Assembly (NCBI GenBank): GCA_017512025.1
Contig: JAFWHH010000009.1
Span: 62,001-126,000 of the forward strand
From: Clostridia bacterium
Lineage (GTDB): Bacteria > Bacillota > Clostridia > TANB77 > CAG-508
Reading direction: 5' to 3'
DNA: 64,000 nt
Position numbers and translations under genes: made by a program
The notes under the pieces: model-generated
Told to the model about the DNA's origin: nothing
The model's database searches: none
The model's input: the letters and a program-made list of their open reading frames with translations, nothing else
Shown: piece after piece, positions 25,389-33,553 of the stretch
Layout: the number at the start of each line of letters is the position of its first letter
How positions within the stretch are numbered: the stretch's first letter is position 1

Positions 25389-26429
25389 TTACTTACATAC
25401 CTTATTTATTAAATCTTCATACTGTTTTACTAGCTTACGGTAGCTATCTACTGAGATATTTTCATTTACTTCGTGAGCTGTTACTGGTCCAGTACCAAGT
25501 ATAATACGTTTTGATTTATCTCCAATTAGACTTGCTTCTGTCATAAAGTTTGCTGTTTTTATTTCATCAAAGTAATCTATTTTATTTAAGAATGGGTTGA
25601 TACATTCTATTATACTTACTTCTGCTTTATATTTATCTGAAAGCTCCTGTAATTTTTTATTTATTGAATCTATATGACTTGCTTTTATTGTACGAAAATC
25701 TATTACTACATTACAGTTTGCTGGTACAGAATTTTTAGCTGTTCCTCCATTTATTATTCCAACATTCATTGTTGTATATGGTATTTCAAAACAATCTTCT
25801 TTCTCTACTTTTATTTCATTGTTATAAAACTCTTCAAGCTCATATAGAAACTTAACTGCATTTAAGTTAGCACTTATTCCTTTATCTGGATTGCTAGAGT
25901 GAGCTTTTAATCCTTTAAAGTTAATATCATACTCTACTAATCCTTTACCACCAATTAATGCTTCATTGTTAGTTGGCTCTCCAAATATCATTACTTCTGG
26001 GAACTCTTCTTTATTTCCAACAAGTTCATATGTACCTCCAAAACCAATCTCTTCATCATAAGTAAAATATAATTTCATACCATTTTGTAATTTAGAAAAG
26101 TCTACTTTAGATACTGCATCCAGCATTGCTGCAATACCACCTTTCATATCACATGCACCAAGTCCATATAAATAATTATCTTTTAATGTTAGATCAAATG
26201 GTGTTTTAAATTCATCTATATATTCTACCGTATCTGTATGACCTAAGAATCCAATTTTAGGACTTTTACCAATACTCATAACTAATGTGTTGGTTTTATA
26301 TTCTGTTTTAAATCCTAGTGCATTTAAATAGCTCTCAATGTAATTAATAATCTCTTTATTTTCTTTATCCTTAATCGTATTAAATTTTACTAAATCTTTT
26401 AAAATCTTAAACTCATTAATATTATCCAT
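25389..26429 (-). CDS. M20 family metallo-deacylase (ArgE/DapE/acetyl-lysine deacetylase-like)
   Basis: 346 residues with the M20 zinc motifs: GFLGHTDTVEY, LYGLGACDMKGGIAAML (bridging Asp), FTYDEEIGFGGTYEL (catalytic Glu-Glu), and late HEVNENISVD. The dimerisation domain (about 175-290) is present. The M20 family removes acyl groups from amino acids or cleaves dipeptides. It lies 11 bases after the CntK-like epimerase gene, so both are probably co-expressed; a joint role in processing a modified or D-amino acid is an inference. It could also be DapE, but the epimerase next to it does not look like true DapF. Confidence 0.88.
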   Translation of the reverse strand: MDNINEFKILKDLVKFNTIKDKENKEIINYIESYLNALGFKTEYKTNTLVMSIGKSPKIGFLGHTDTVEYIDEFKTPFDLTLKDNYLYGLGACDMKGGIAAMLDAVSKVDFSKLQNGMKLYFTYDEEIGFGGTYELVGNKEEFPEVMIFGEPTNNEALIGGKGLVEYDINFKGLKAHSSNPDKGISANLNAVKFLYELEEFYNNEIKVEKEDCFEIPYTTMNVGIINGGTAKNSVPANCNVVIDFRTIKASHIDSINKKLQELSDKYKAEVSIIECINPFLNKIDYFDEIKTANFMTEASLIGDKSKRIILGTGPVTAHEVNENISVDSYRKLVKQYEDLINKVCK

Positions 26430-26440
26430 AATAATTCCTC

Positions 26441-27238
26441 CTAATATAAAATTTTTTCTTCTACACTTACTATCTCACCTGTAACACAGGCACCAAATAT
26501 ATACTCATCTTTTGCATCTAACTCAATATCTATTGAATATCCGGATGGTTGCATAATAGAAATATCTTCTGTTTTACTCTTCGTGTATTTATATATAGCA
26601 GCAGCTAAGCTACCAGATCCACAAGCAGATTCGTAGTATAAAGTATCTATTTCTTTAACCCATATAACTGGATTAATCTTTAATTTATTATTTTCTTTTT
26701 CTAAAAGAATAACTCCAACAGCTTTTTCATCTGTCTTAATATTCTTCATAAATTCTTTAAGCTCATCTTTAGCTTTATTCTCATCTTCCTTAAGCCTTTT
26801 AATTGATTCTTTTGATTTATCCTCATCAATTACAACAAGAGTAATTCCATCTAGATTTACTATGCTATATTCCTTTTCTTCATTCACTAAATCAGATAAA
26901 TCTTGTTCAATCTTTAAGTTTGCATATACTCTATTATTCTTGATTCCACCATTGATACTACTTTTATATCCAGAAACAGTAATACTAAGCTCTCCTGTCT
27001 TTCCTTTTAATAATTCCCATATAGTACATCTTGTTGCATTCATACAAAACTCTCCCCCAGCCATTTCAAGTCTATTTTGCTTATAATCAATAAAACCAAC
27101 TTGCTCAACTTCTTTATTTATTTCTAAAATTCTATTATTAATCTCTTCTCTTTCTTTAGCACTAAACTCTAAACCATTAACCAAAGCAGTTATATTACCA
27201 CCTGGATTTACTATTTTATAATTAATATCTTTATTCAT
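26441..27238 (-). CDS. DapF-fold amino-acid epimerase, CntK/histidine-racemase-like
   Basis: 265 residues. The cofactor-independent epimerase fold is shown by two catalytic cysteines, MAGGEFCMNATRC (about 72) and YYESACGSGSLAAAIYK (about 215). The pattern VNPGGNITALV, EQVGFIDY, VSGY and INPVIWVKEIDTLYYESACG follows staphylococcal CntK (histidine racemase for staphylopine) more closely than housekeeping DapF, where the first motif is CGNGARC. I judge this from memory of the families. The start at 27238 follows GGAGGAAGAAAA. An overlapping leader frame (27231-27311) and an upstream attenuator with tandem His codons support a histidine-linked role. Confidence 0.8.
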   Translation of the reverse strand: MNKDINYKIVNPGGNITALVNGLEFSAKEREEINNRILEINKEVEQVGFIDYKQNRLEMAGGEFCMNATRCTIWELLKGKTGELSITVSGYKSSINGGIKNNRVYANLKIEQDLSDLVNEEKEYSIVNLDGITLVVIDEDKSKESIKRLKEDENKAKDELKEFMKNIKTDEKAVGVILLEKENNKLKINPVIWVKEIDTLYYESACGSGSLAAAIYKYTKSKTEDISIMQPSGYSIDIELDAKDEYIFGACVTGEIVSVEEKILY

Positions 27239-27311
27239 TTTTCTTCCTCCTAATATAAATTTCAAAAATATATCTACAATGTCGCCATTTTCCCAAATAT
27301 AATTCTTTCAT
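27231..27311 (-). CDS. Short upstream ORF overlapping the epimerase start
   Basis: A 26-codon frame starting at 27311 behind AAAGGAGAATTTAT, with the sequence MKELYLGKWRHCRYIFEI then YIRRKKNE. Its TAA stop overlaps the epimerase start region (AATGAATAA), an arrangement typical of translational coupling. Whether the peptide has a role of its own is unknown. It lies after the second terminator of the leader, so it is translated only if transcription reads through. Confidence 0.5.
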   Translation of the reverse strand: MKELYLGKWRHCRYIFEIYIRRKKNE

Positions 27312-27346
27312 ATAAATTCTCCTTTCTATTTTTAATTCTAAGAGCT

Positions 27347-27384
27347 AAAAAAGGTGCACCGTTATTGCTAACAAGTACACCTTT
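27347..27384 (-). terminator. Second terminator in the epimerase leader
   Basis: AAAGGTGTAC pairs with GTGCACCTTT (one U-G pair), followed by TTTTAG, between the attenuator and the short ORF at 27311. Confidence 0.7.
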
Positions 27385-27400
27385 AGATATAAAATGATAC

Positions 27401-27520
27401 AAAAAAAGATGTACGAGTTTTTAGATTTCTCTAAACCACTCATACATCTTGTTTGTCTTTATATTTATGTATTATAATTACTCCTCGACAATACTGTATG
27501 GGTGATTTTCACTCCATACA
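27401..27520 (-). promoter_or_regulatory. Ribosome-mediated transcription attenuator with mutually exclusive stems
   Basis: Four segments on the minus strand: (1) TGTATGGAGTG at 27520-27510, (2) CACCCATACAG at 27504-27494, (3) AAGATGTATGAGTGG at 27450-27436, (4) CTCGTACATCTT at 27417-27406, then TTTTT. 1:2 pair over ten bases with one bulge; 2:3 pair over nine of ten plus a U-G; 3:4 pair over twelve bases and form a terminator with an inner TTTAGA-TCTAAA stem. Segment 1 begins inside the second of two tandem His codons of the leader peptide. A ribosome waiting at these codons would mask segment 1 and favour the 2:3 antiterminator. The structure is read directly; the mechanism is inferred from trp/his attenuators. 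Confidence 0.75.
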
Positions 27521-27564
27521 TGATGTCTTAGATTTAATTGGACTAAACTAAGTTTAATAACCAT
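27478..27564 (-). CDS. Leader peptide with tandem His codons
   Basis: A 28-residue frame from ATG at 27564, behind GAGAGGAAG, to TAA at 27480-27478. Sequence MVIKLSLVQLNLRHHVWSEN followed by HPYSIVEE: three His of 28 residues, two adjacent, directly before attenuator segment 1. It lies about 30 bases downstream of a promoter and upstream of two terminators and the CntK-like epimerase. I interpret it as a regulatory peptide whose translation senses charged tRNA-His; Trp, Pro or Tyr codons that follow could also matter. Confidence 0.7.
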   Translation of the reverse strand: MVIKLSLVQLNLRHHVWSENHPYSIVEE

Positions 27565-27597
27565 AATACATCTTCCTCTCAAAATTTTATTGTTAAT

Positions 27598-27626
27598 ATT
27601 TTATACTATTTAAATTAAAAATACAA
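27598..27626 (-). promoter_or_regulatory. Promoter of the attenuator-epimerase operon
   Basis: TTGTAT at 27626-27621 and TAAAAT at 27603-27598 with a 17-base spacer, about 35 bases before the leader peptide start. Confidence 0.6.
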
Positions 27627-27656
27627 GTTATCTTTATAAAAACGTACTAACTATAA

Positions 27657-27697
27657 GGGCGAGTTAGGGCGATGTGTTGCCACACCGCCCTAAACTC
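27657..27697 (-). terminator. Hairpin at the 3' end of cassette D
   Basis: GAGTTTAGGGCGGTGTGG pairs with CACATCGCCCTAACTC around a short loop right after the stop of the 27696 gene. The minus-strand side lacks a good T run (GCCCTTATAG), while the plus-strand side has one formed by the gene's final Lys codons. Confidence 0.55.
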
Positions 27698-28169
27698 ATT
27701 TTTTGTTTTTTTGAATCTTGGCCACAAGTCTCCGGCCACGTCTGATGCCATAGGAAATATGATCGTAAATATCTGAACCCCCTCTTTTCTCAATCTTATA
27801 CGGCTCATCAGAAAAAATATCCACTTCGATATCAAATTCTTCTGCAACGTATATTATTGCGGTTAGATACTCCGTAAGAGTGAATTGATCGTTTGCCACA
27901 TTGTAGTACAGCTCCGGCGTTTTCGTTTCTGCGTAGAACTTAACAAAATTTTTGTCATAGAACACTACATCTGTGCTGCCGTCGTCATTCTTGCGAAAAG
28001 TAAGCATTTCGTCACAGGCATCAACAAATTCCCGTACGATTGCTTTACGCTTTCTCGTCAAACCACTAAATGGTACATGTCCACGATTCTTTCCGTTCTT
28101 CCAGAAATCGATTTTAACATCATAGCTTCCATCAGGCTTTTGATTTGCGTAAAAATACATTTCCAGCAT
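27696..28169 (-). CDS. Hypothetical protein (cassette D)
   Basis: 157 residues, unrecognised, no membrane segment. It opens MLEMYFYANQKPDGSYDVKI and alternates beta strands and charged turns (KNGKNRGHVPFSGLTRKRKA, FYDKNFVKFYAETKTPELYY), ending in a basic tail (GIRRGRRLVAKIQKNKK). GC-rich codons (CGT, GCC, GTC, TCC) contrast with the RibD-like gene beside it. The ATG at 28169 stands behind TGGAGGGTACAATT; a TTG 15 bases upstream lies inside the ribosome binding site. The 5' untranslated region is long (about 190 bases) with two small hairpins, suggesting post-transcriptional control. Confidence 0.75.
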   Translation of the reverse strand: MLEMYFYANQKPDGSYDVKIDFWKNGKNRGHVPFSGLTRKRKAIVREFVDACDEMLTFRKNDDGSTDVVFYDKNFVKFYAETKTPELYYNVANDQFTLTEYLTAIIYVAEEFDIEVDIFSDEPYKIEKRGGSDIYDHISYGIRRGRRLVAKIQKNKK

Positions 28170-28368
28170 AATTGTACCCTCCAAAATTTTTTTAAAGGTG
28201 AAATTCTACTACCTTGTATATCATGCATGCTCCACATAAAAACCGTATCGTTTTTCTGTTTTACGTTTAATCAAGCTCTATTTTTTGACTCCAACCGTAA
28301 TGTTGGAAATCTATATTGCTTAATTATTATGATAATACCTGGCCATATCGCATTTGCGACATAGGGCT

Positions 28369-28397
28369 ATTGTATCATATATTATGTTAAGTGTCAA
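28369..28397 (-). promoter_or_regulatory. Sigma-A promoter of cassette D
   Basis: TTGACA at 28397-28392 and TACAAT at 28374-28369, spaced 17, with TTAACATAA in the spacer as in cassettes C and F. The transcript begins with the hairpin TATGTCGC-AAAT-GCGATATGG; a second stem TCCAAC-GTTGGA lies near 28290. Confidence 0.8.
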
Positions 28398-28403
28398 ACT
28401 TAT

Positions 28404-28437
28404 AAAAAAAGCAAATCCTTCGATTTGCTTTTTTTCA
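28404..28437 (-). terminator. Terminator of the RibD-domain gene
   Basis: AAAAAAAGCAAATC-GAAG-GATTTGCTTTTTTT, a symmetrical stem with T runs on both strands, directly after the stop at 28439. Confidence 0.85.
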
Positions 28438-28438
28438 T

Positions 28439-29155
28439 TTAATTCAAAACTTTATACTTTAGCTGAACATACGATTTCTTTAGAATATGGCAGTCCATAA
28501 GCTCTAATGCTCTTAACTTATTTAGCTCCTCTACTGAAGATATTGCTTTACCATCTATTAAAGTATTTGTATCAGATCCACCAACAAGTAGTGGTGCTAT
28601 TACTATATTTACATTATCAATTAAACCAGCTCTTAAAAACTCACAGTTAAGAGTTCCACCAGTTTGTATTGTTATTTTATCAACATTATATTTATCATAT
28701 AAGTCTTCCATTAAAGTATTTAAATCTATTTCATCATAGTAAATAATCTCTAGATTGTCATATTTATGTCTTAAATTATATGCTGGATGACTTTTATTAT
28801 CTGTTACTAATAAAAGCTTATTTACCCATTTACATAGAAAAGCAACACCATTTTCATTTAAGTGTGGTTTTCTATCAATTATGATAAAGCTACAGATAGT
28901 TTTTTCGGGCTCATCAGTTCTTTCATTAACACCAATCTTAGCCATAACTCTACCACTATTTAAAGAATATAGATCTGTTTCTGATTCAATATCATAATAT
29001 TGTTGTAGTCCCTCTTTAACTCCTTTGATAGTCTTCCAATCTCTATCAACATCTAATGCATCAGTGTTACCACTATTAATCTTTCCATCTAAAGATTCAA
29101 GTAAAAATAAAGTTGTTTCTGGTCTATTATTTCTATTATTCATTTGTTCATTCAC
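28439..29155 (-). CDS. RibD C-terminal (dihydrofolate reductase-like) domain protein
   Basis: 238 residues of the RibD-C/bacterial DHFR-like reductase superfamily. RPETTLFLLESLDGKINSG is the N-terminal strand with the family's S(L/V)DGxI motif, KITIQTGGTLNCEFLRAGLI the NADPH-binding region with TGGTLN, and VNIVIAPLLVGGSDT the conserved PxxxGG. It lacks the deaminase half of true RibD, so a reductase acting on a pteridine- or flavin-like compound is likely; the substrate is unknown. Two in-frame ATGs (29155 and 29143) are possible; the second has the better distance from AAGGAG. Confidence 0.85.
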   Translation of the reverse strand: MNEQMNNRNNRPETTLFLLESLDGKINSGNTDALDVDRDWKTIKGVKEGLQQYYDIESETDLYSLNSGRVMAKIGVNERTDEPEKTICSFIIIDRKPHLNENGVAFLCKWVNKLLLVTDNKSHPAYNLRHKYDNLEIIYYDEIDLNTLMEDLYDKYNVDKITIQTGGTLNCEFLRAGLIDNVNIVIAPLLVGGSDTNTLIDGKAISSVEELNKLRALELMDCHILKKSYVQLKYKVLN

Positions 29156-29230
29156 TCCTTAATATTTTCTTATGACATTATAACAAAAAGAAAATTTAAT
29201 GTGTATACTTTATTAAATTTTTTATATATA

Positions 29231-29260
29231 AAAGCGCAGTATAAATACTACGCTTTCTTT
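29231..29260 (-). terminator. Terminator of the 29262-30428 lipoprotein gene
   Basis: AAAGCGTAGTA-TTTA-TACTGCGCTTTT on the minus strand. Confidence 0.8.
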
Positions 29261-29261
29261 A

Positions 29262-30428
29262 CTAAAATTCATATATTTTTTCTATTTTATTATTTTTCAA
29301 ATCATAGCTATATGCTGCAGTTTTTAATCTCTTATAGCTATATCTCCAGCCCACATCTTCAGCTGGGTTATGAGTTGCATTATCCATTATGATATATAAT
29401 TTGTCACCTGATTTGCAAGAAGTATAAACTTCTGTAATATCCTCTGAATCATCTGTAGTTAGCTTGAATCCAAACTCGCTCTTTACTTGCGCATTTGGAA
29501 TAATTGTCGTTGTAGCTCCATTTTCTGTATAAACAATACCTTTTCCTACATCAAAAGCAACTGGACCTTCAATATCATATAGACTTATTACACTTTCTTC
29601 TGCTTGGTTATTGTCTTGCTCTTTTTTAATATCAGATCCATCAGCATTCATTGTGATTGCCCAACCTTCTTGAACAAAGTGTCCTGTTCCTTGAACATCT
29701 CCAAACTTGATAGTAACCTTATTTTTTTCATAAGAAAATTCGTATAAAGTAATATTAGCATTTTCTACTTCAGTTATTTTGTAGTCTGTTGTCTTAAATA
29801 AAGCAACATTTAATGTAGGCACTCCTTCTGAAATATATCCAATACTAATCTCTTTTGAGCTATCTCCAGAAACAAAATAAGCATAAGATCCAGCCATACC
29901 AATTAATTCTGAATCGTCTACTGTTAATACATTTAAATCTTCATCAACATCAATAACTGCTATATCCTTAGTTGATTGAATATATAGATATTTTCCATCT
30001 GCATACTTAATTTCACCTTTAATATAAGACTTTTTATTATTTCCGTCTAAATCCATAGAATATACATTATATTCACCATTTTCATTTAGTTGATAGAAAA
30101 TCTTGTTATTAGCAATATATAAGTTTCCACTACCTGTATCAGTCAATATCGTTGTTTCTTTTCCATTTGAATCTCTCTTAACTAAATCATTTTTAGCACC
30201 AATAACAATGCCATAATTAGCAAATAATGCTGAATCCTCTCTACTGCTTGCTGTTAGCTTCCAGTAGTATAAATTGCCATCATATTCAGCAAAGTTTCCT
30301 AAATTAGAATACTTTGTTTGATCTTTACTTTCTTCTTTCTTCTCTTCTTCTTTATCTCCGCATCCGGCTAAAAGAATAACTGATAGTAATAAAACAATCC
30401 CTAGTAAAAACAATTTTTTAATTTTCAT
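29262..30428 (-). CDS. Lipoprotein with beta-propeller-like (DUF5050-type) repeats
   Basis: 388 residues. Signal peptide MKIKKLFLLGIVLLLSVILL with lipobox LAGCGDKEEEKKEE. The mature part contains repeated units of the type ANNKIFYQLNENGEYNVYSM, DGKYLYIQSTKD and GSYAYFVSGDSSKE, the pattern of DUF5050-like six-bladed repeats in cell-surface proteins of Firmicutes. It probably acts as an external binding or scaffold protein; no ligand can be named. It lies 36 bases after the small membrane protein gene at 30465. Confidence 0.8.
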   Translation of the reverse strand: MKIKKLFLLGIVLLLSVILLAGCGDKEEEKKEESKDQTKYSNLGNFAEYDGNLYYWKLTASSREDSALFANYGIVIGAKNDLVKRDSNGKETTILTDTGSGNLYIANNKIFYQLNENGEYNVYSMDLDGNNKKSYIKGEIKYADGKYLYIQSTKDIAVIDVDEDLNVLTVDDSELIGMAGSYAYFVSGDSSKEISIGYISEGVPTLNVALFKTTDYKITEVENANITLYEFSYEKNKVTIKFGDVQGTGHFVQEGWAITMNADGSDIKKEQDNNQAEESVISLYDIEGPVAFDVGKGIVYTENGATTTIIPNAQVKSEFGFKLTTDDSEDITEVYTSCKSGDKLYIIMDNATHNPAEDVGWRYSYKRLKTAAYSYDLKNNKIEKIYEF

Positions 30429-30464
30429 TTGTGTTCCTCCTTATTTATATTATTATAAATTAAA

Positions 30465-30830
30465 CTAAACCATAAAGGATGCGACAAATATCAAAGCACT
30501 TGATATAAAAAATACAATCGCATAATACATGCTTAATTTAACATTATAATCTGTTAATATTTTTCCATTGCCAATGTTAACGATTCTAACATGAGAGCCT
30601 TCTTTAATTAGTCTCATATTTGTAACACCGCTCTGACGAACAGTTATCTTTTCTCCATTATCAACGTATGTGATAATTGGATATAGCTTTTTCCATATTC
30701 TTTGGTATTCAACAATAGTACCTTCAATAACATCATTATCATTTAAATATCTCTTTTCCTTCTTTGACTTTAGTAAGAAAACTACACTAATTATCAAAAG
30801 AATACCTGCTATACCTATGGTAAATTCCAT
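30465..30830 (-). CDS. Small membrane protein, DUF3592-like
   Basis: 121 residues with an N-terminal helix (FTIGIAGILLIISVVFLL), a central beta domain beginning VIEGTIVEYQRIWKKLYPII and continuing NGEKITVRQSGV, and a C-terminal helix (YYAIVFFISSALIFVASFMV). The 'G.I....' strand followed by 'YP.I.Y..(N/D)G' is the DUF3592 pattern. Function unknown. It starts 11 bases after the exonuclease III gene, so it is in that operon. Confidence 0.75.
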   Translation of the reverse strand: MEFTIGIAGILLIISVVFLLKSKKEKRYLNDNDVIEGTIVEYQRIWKKLYPIITYVDNGEKITVRQSGVTNMRLIKEGSHVRIVNIGNGKILTDYNVKLSMYYAIVFFISSALIFVASFMV

Positions 30831-30841
30831 CTCATATCCTC

Positions 30842-31594
30842 CTAATCTTTAACAGTTAGACCAACTGGACAGTGATCGCTTCCCATCACTTCGTCATAAA
30901 TTCTTGTCTCTTCAACTTCACTTAAGAAATCTTTAGATATTACAAAGTAATCAAGTCTCCAACCAACATTTTTAGCTCTAGCATTTCCCATGTAGCTCCA
31001 CCAAGTATATCTTTCTTCATCTGGATGGAAATGTCTATATGTATCAATAAAATCAGCATTTAAAAGCTCTGTAAATTTAGCTCTTTCCTCATCAGTAAAT
31101 CCAGCATTACCACGATTAGATTTAGCATTTTTAATATCTATTTCTTCGTGAGCAACATTAAAGTCACCACATACAACAACTGGTTTTGATTGCTCTAATT
31201 TCTTTAAGTAAGCTCTAAAATCATCTTCCCATGTCATTCTATAATCAAGTCTTGATAAATCTCTCTTAACGTTTGGAACATATAAGTCAATTAAAAAGAA
31301 CTTCTCAAACTCCATAGTAATTACTCTACCTTCATGATCATGCTCCTCAATTCCTAGACCATATGTAACATTTAACGGTTTAACTCTTGAATATACAAGA
31401 GTTCCAGAATATCCTTTCTTCTCAGCTGGATATAAATACATCTCATATCCTTCTGGTTTATAGTCAAATTGGTCCTCTGTTACTTTTGCTTCTTGCATAC
31501 AAAAAACATCTGCATTTACTTCCTTAAAGAAATCATCAAAACCTTTCTTTAAACATGCTCTAAATCCTGCTACATTCCATGATATTAATTTCAT
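30842..31594 (-). CDS. xth: Exodeoxyribonuclease III / AP endonuclease
   Basis: 250 residues, the normal length for ExoA/XthA. Motifs: LISWNVAGFRACLKKGFDDF, FCMQEAKV (metal-binding Glu), VVCGDFNVAHEEIDI (catalytic GDFNV), YTWWSYMGNARAKNVGWRLD and MGSDHCPVGL (catalytic Asp-His). The enzyme repairs abasic sites and trims 3' ends in base excision repair. It follows the MccF-like gene by 18 bases. The assignment is secure. Confidence 0.96.
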   Translation of the reverse strand: MKLISWNVAGFRACLKKGFDDFFKEVNADVFCMQEAKVTEDQFDYKPEGYEMYLYPAEKKGYSGTLVYSRVKPLNVTYGLGIEEHDHEGRVITMEFEKFFLIDLYVPNVKRDLSRLDYRMTWEDDFRAYLKKLEQSKPVVVCGDFNVAHEEIDIKNAKSNRGNAGFTDEERAKFTELLNADFIDTYRHFHPDEERYTWWSYMGNARAKNVGWRLDYFVISKDFLSEVEETRIYDEVMGSDHCPVGLTVKD

Positions 31595-31612
31595 TTTACT
31601 TCCCCCTTTAAT

Positions 31613-32629
31613 TTATCTTAATTCAAAACTAATGCTTCCTTTTCCATTCTCTGATTTAACATTAGCAATAGCACCATTTATTATTGTCATGCTTGGTCCT
31701 TTATGTGATACATCTATATCATATACAATTGGTATGTCTAACTTAGCAATTGCACTATCTTTAAGTGCTGTTTCATAAGTATATCCAAGATATGATTCTT
31801 TATCATTACCATTACGTCCAAATATAATTGCTTTAGTATATTTAAAGTATCCCATCTCATTTAACTTCCACATAGCTCTAATTAAATCTTCTTTACCAAG
31901 CTCACAATTTTCAAGATACCAGATAATGCCATCATCTTTATATCTTTCGATAAAATTAGCTGTACCATCAAATCTCGTACCACAAAGCTCTAGTATTACA
32001 TCTAAGTTACCACCAATAATTCTTCCAGTAACATCTACTTTGTCTCTATTTAGATTTTTCCAAACAACCTTATCTGTGTAGTTATATGGTTCAAGTCCTG
32101 TTATAGATTTAATATGCTCATTTTCAAACATTTCATAATTATCTTGCTTAATGATATTTCCTGTTATAATTTGTAAATTATCTTCAACATCTCTTCCATA
32201 TGGCTCTGTTCCATAATCACCAAAATTTAATCCGTACAATGTTGCTATATCATATTTAGTTGTTAGTGGGAAAAGAATACCTTGTGGATCAGAAAATCCT
32301 TGTACCCACTTTGGATTCTTGGCTATATTTTCAAAATCTATATATGGAAGGGCTTCGTCAATAAACTCTCCACCAGAAGAGCACATAATAAAATCTATGT
32401 CTGGATTTGTCATCATATCAGTAAATTCTTTGCCTCTTGTTTCACCATCAGCACTTCTACATTTATCTGATATAAAAACATTCTTAGACCATTCAACTTT
32501 ATATCCCATCTCTTCAAGTTTTCTTCTTGAATTTTTATATTTATTACAATGTGGCTCATCATAAGCTCCACTAGATGGAGATGGTACACCAATTGTATCT
32601 CCCTTACTTAAAAACTTTGGATAAATCAT
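31613..32629 (-). CDS. S66 LD-carboxypeptidase family, MccF-like
   Basis: 338 residues. IGVPSPSSG at the N-terminus, FIMCSSGGEFIDEALPYIDF, VQGFSDPQGIL (nucleophile Ser in GxSDxx) and late DIDVSHKGPSMTI (catalytic His) match the S66 family. The length and the GG-x2-ID motif favour the MccF branch, which hydrolyses microcin C-type aminoacyl-nucleotides and gives self-immunity, over the cell-wall LdcA branch. Whether this one degrades an antibiotic or a peptidoglycan peptide is open. It is first in the exonuclease III operon. Confidence 0.88.
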   Translation of the reverse strand: MIYPKFLSKGDTIGVPSPSSGAYDEPHCNKYKNSRRKLEEMGYKVEWSKNVFISDKCRSADGETRGKEFTDMMTNPDIDFIMCSSGGEFIDEALPYIDFENIAKNPKWVQGFSDPQGILFPLTTKYDIATLYGLNFGDYGTEPYGRDVEDNLQIITGNIIKQDNYEMFENEHIKSITGLEPYNYTDKVVWKNLNRDKVDVTGRIIGGNLDVILELCGTRFDGTANFIERYKDDGIIWYLENCELGKEDLIRAMWKLNEMGYFKYTKAIIFGRNGNDKESYLGYTYETALKDSAIAKLDIPIVYDIDVSHKGPSMTIINGAIANVKSENGKGSISFELR

Positions 32630-32752
32630 ATAAATCTCCTTATCTTTATTTCATACATCGAATTCTATCATATATAAATTAATAATAAAAGAATAAAATA
32701 AATTAAATATCGTGAATTTGTTTTCCATTGTTTCAATTCTTTTTTATATCAC

Positions 32753-32792
32753 AAAGAGCAGACCAAACCTTTTACAGTTCGATCTGCTCCTT
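32753..32792 (-). terminator. Terminator of cassette E
   Basis: GGAGCAGATC pairs with GGTCTGCTCT over about nine bases; the following T run is weak (TTTGTG). Confidence 0.6.
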
Positions 32793-32796
32793 GCAT

Positions 32797-33348
32797 TTAC
32801 TTGTTACAAATTTCCGTCAGTTTCTTGAGTGCGTCTTCGAGAGTACCTGCAACATAATACAGCTTTTCAGTCGTTTCTCTTGTTGCCAGACCTTCATCAT
32901 AGATTTTGTCAAGCATTTCAAGCACCGGGCCAAAGAAGTTGTTCACGTTCACGATAACAATCGGATTTTCGTGTTCGCCGCTACGTCTTGTCTCAATACC
33001 AGAAATAAGTTCATCCAAGGTTCCAATCCCACCAGGGATATAAACCAATACGTCGGCAAGCTGAGCATAGAAATCTTTGCGCTGATTGATTGTGTCAATA
33101 ACGTGCTTGTTCTCATCTTTGATGTCAAGACCATCAAGCTCGTCCTGATAAACCTTTGCCTGGGTTGCATGAATTTCTCCGTGGCCTGCAGCTACCTTTC
33201 TATAGATGCGGCCCATAAGACCTTCACCGCATCCACCAAAAACAAAAGCATGGCCGTTCTCTGCGATCCACTCACCGATACCATCAGCAACTCGATCATA
33301 ATCGGGATTGCCGATGGTTCTAGATGAGCATCCAACAAAAATCTTCAT
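32797..33348 (-). CDS. LOG-family nucleotide 5'-monophosphate phosphoribohydrolase (cassette E)
   Basis: 183 residues of the TIGR00730/LOG family, once annotated as lysine decarboxylase. The Rossmann motif GGCGEGLMGRIYRKV and the signature VYIPGGIGTLDELISGI (PGGxGTxxE) are both intact. Such enzymes release a nucleobase from a nucleoside monophosphate; in plants they activate cytokinins. The gene is markedly GC-richer than xerD and the MccF gene around it (codons GTC, CTC, GCC, CCG), with its own promoter and hairpin. It is one of two cassettes whose product can be assigned to a family. Start: ATG behind CGGAGG. Confidence 0.9.
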   Translation of the reverse strand: MKIFVGCSSRTIGNPDYDRVADGIGEWIAENGHAFVFGGCGEGLMGRIYRKVAAGHGEIHATQAKVYQDELDGLDIKDENKHVIDTINQRKDFYAQLADVLVYIPGGIGTLDELISGIETRRSGEHENPIVIVNVNNFFGPVLEMLDKIYDEGLATRETTEKLYYVAGTLEDALKKLTEICNK

Positions 33349-33411
33349 AATACTTGAACCTCCGTTTCAGATGATTGATATGTATCTGCCATATTGCAAA
33401 ATACATTTTGG

Positions 33412-33440
33412 ATTATATCAGCAGCCATTCAGCTTTTCAA
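33412..33440 (-). promoter_or_regulatory. Sigma-A promoter of cassette E
   Basis: TTGAAA at 33440-33435 and TATAAT at 33417-33412, spaced 17. Confidence 0.7.
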
Positions 33441-33477
33441 CATATTTCGTCATAAATAATTATTTTTTAGAAAATAA

Positions 33478-33514
33478 AAAATCGAAGACCTTTACCCCTG
33501 CCTTCGATTTTTCT
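33478..33514. terminator. Bidirectional-looking terminator downstream of the Xer recombinase gene
   Basis: AAAAATCGAAG and CTTCGATTTTT around a 14-base loop. The T run works in either direction. Confidence 0.8.
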
Positions 33515-33553
33515 ATATCAAATAGAGCCCCGAGTCTCTATTTTGAACTTCAA

